Notes under the pieces: model-generated
The model's input: the letters and a program-made list of their open reading frames with translations, nothing else
Told to the model about the DNA's origin: nothing
The model's database searches: none
Origin: Bryobacteraceae bacterium
GTDB taxonomy: Bacteria; Acidobacteriota; Terriglobia; Bryobacterales; Bryobacteraceae
Direction of reading: 5' to 3'
DNA length: 7,319 bases
NCBI GenBank assembly: GCA_025350445.1
Contig: JANXXV010000446.1
Location: 1 to 7,319 of the forward strand
In this document: one piece after another, positions 7,181 through 7,319 of the stretch
Layout of the letters: each line of letters opens with the position of its first letter
Position numbering within the stretch: the stretch's first letter is position 1
Translations under genes and position numbers: made by a program

Positions 7181-7213
7181 TAAAAACGGCAGTTCACCTT
7201 GTGATTTTGCCGT
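7181..7213 (-). terminator. Intrinsic-terminator-like hairpin for a gene entering from the right
   Basis: On the - strand, ACGGCA (7213-7208) and TGCCGT (7191-7186) close a stem that also contains an inner TCAC/GTGA pair with a 3-nt loop. The stem is followed directly by TTTTTA. This fits a rho-independent terminator for a - strand transcript starting right of the window. On the + strand the hairpin has no T-tract after it, so it serves the PHP operon less well, though it could still cap its mRNA. Confidence 0.45.
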
Positions 7214-7220
7214 AATCCCA

Positions 7221-7308
7221 GCTTTTCGTTACCGCTCCCTGACGGTCACGGTTCAGTAAAATCAGTACGTTACCGAGCCGCGCGCGTGAGCGAGCGGTAA
7301 CGAAAAGC
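7221..7308. repeat. 88-bp inverted-repeat element made of two diverged 35-bp units
   Basis: A perfect 17-bp inverted repeat bounds the element: GCTTTTCGTTACCGCTC (7221-7237) and its complement at 7292-7308. Inside, 7227-7261 and 7268-7302 are inverted copies of one 35-bp unit, matching at 26 of 35 positions by hand alignment. The right unit can also fold on itself through CGTTACCG (7268-7275) and CGGTAACG (7295-7302). So there are two competing structures: one long cruciform, or a local hairpin in the right unit. The arrangement resembles REP/BIME-type or small non-autonomous palindromic repeats. No coding capacity is present. Confidence 0.8.
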
Positions 7309-7319
7309 AACTGCTCCGC

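Noticed and set aside
7100..7319. CRISPR array or att site in the right-hand spacer
   Set aside because: The repeats are an inverted pair of two diverged units, with no regular direct repeats or equal spacers, and no integrase or tRNA is nearby.

Overview
The window looks like a chromosomal segment of an Acidobacteriota-type bacterium, probably close to the Bryobacteraceae/Solibacter group. The support is indirect: high-GC coding sequence, a large Oar-like TonB-dependent receptor with an N-terminal carboxypeptidase-regulatory-like domain, a small PSCyt1-type cytochrome c, a YVTN/YncE-type beta-propeller and a CehA/McbA-like PHP metallohydrolase. All of these are families typical of, and often expanded in, that group. 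I assign the taxonomy from family content only, without a search.

Layout: positions 1-83 are the 3' end of a group II intron on the + strand (domains V and VI), whose body and any reverse transcriptase lie left of the window. A perfect 9-bp hairpin follows at 89-112. A large TonB-dependent outer-membrane receptor runs on the - strand (3522 to 142). Just upstream of it on the same strand is a 111-residue mono-heme cytochrome c-like protein (3900 to 3565). A 36-bp divergent intergenic region (3901-3936) separates that gene from a + strand pair: a secreted beta-propeller protein (3937-5070) and, 7 bp later, a secreted two-part protein with a PHP-type metal-binding domain (5078-7099). The last 220 bases hold no gene. 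They contain a terminator-like hairpin oriented for the - strand and an 88-bp inverted-repeat element made of two diverged 35-bp units in opposite orientation.

How the genes may work together: every protein has an apparent export signal. The receptor would import a substrate across the outer membrane, while the propeller and PHP hydrolase, almost certainly co-transcribed, would act in the periplasm or outside the cell. The cytochrome could belong with either side. The substrate cannot be read from the sequence. Promoter-like hexamers can be seen for both transcription units: TTGTCA-16-TATACT for the + pair, which predicts a nearly leaderless mRNA, and AAGACA-17-TATACT for the receptor.

I found no clear undescribed defence or mobile system. 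The most unusual items are the intron end beside a look-alike hairpin, the leaderless divergent promoter, the two-part PHP protein and the terminal inverted-repeat element.
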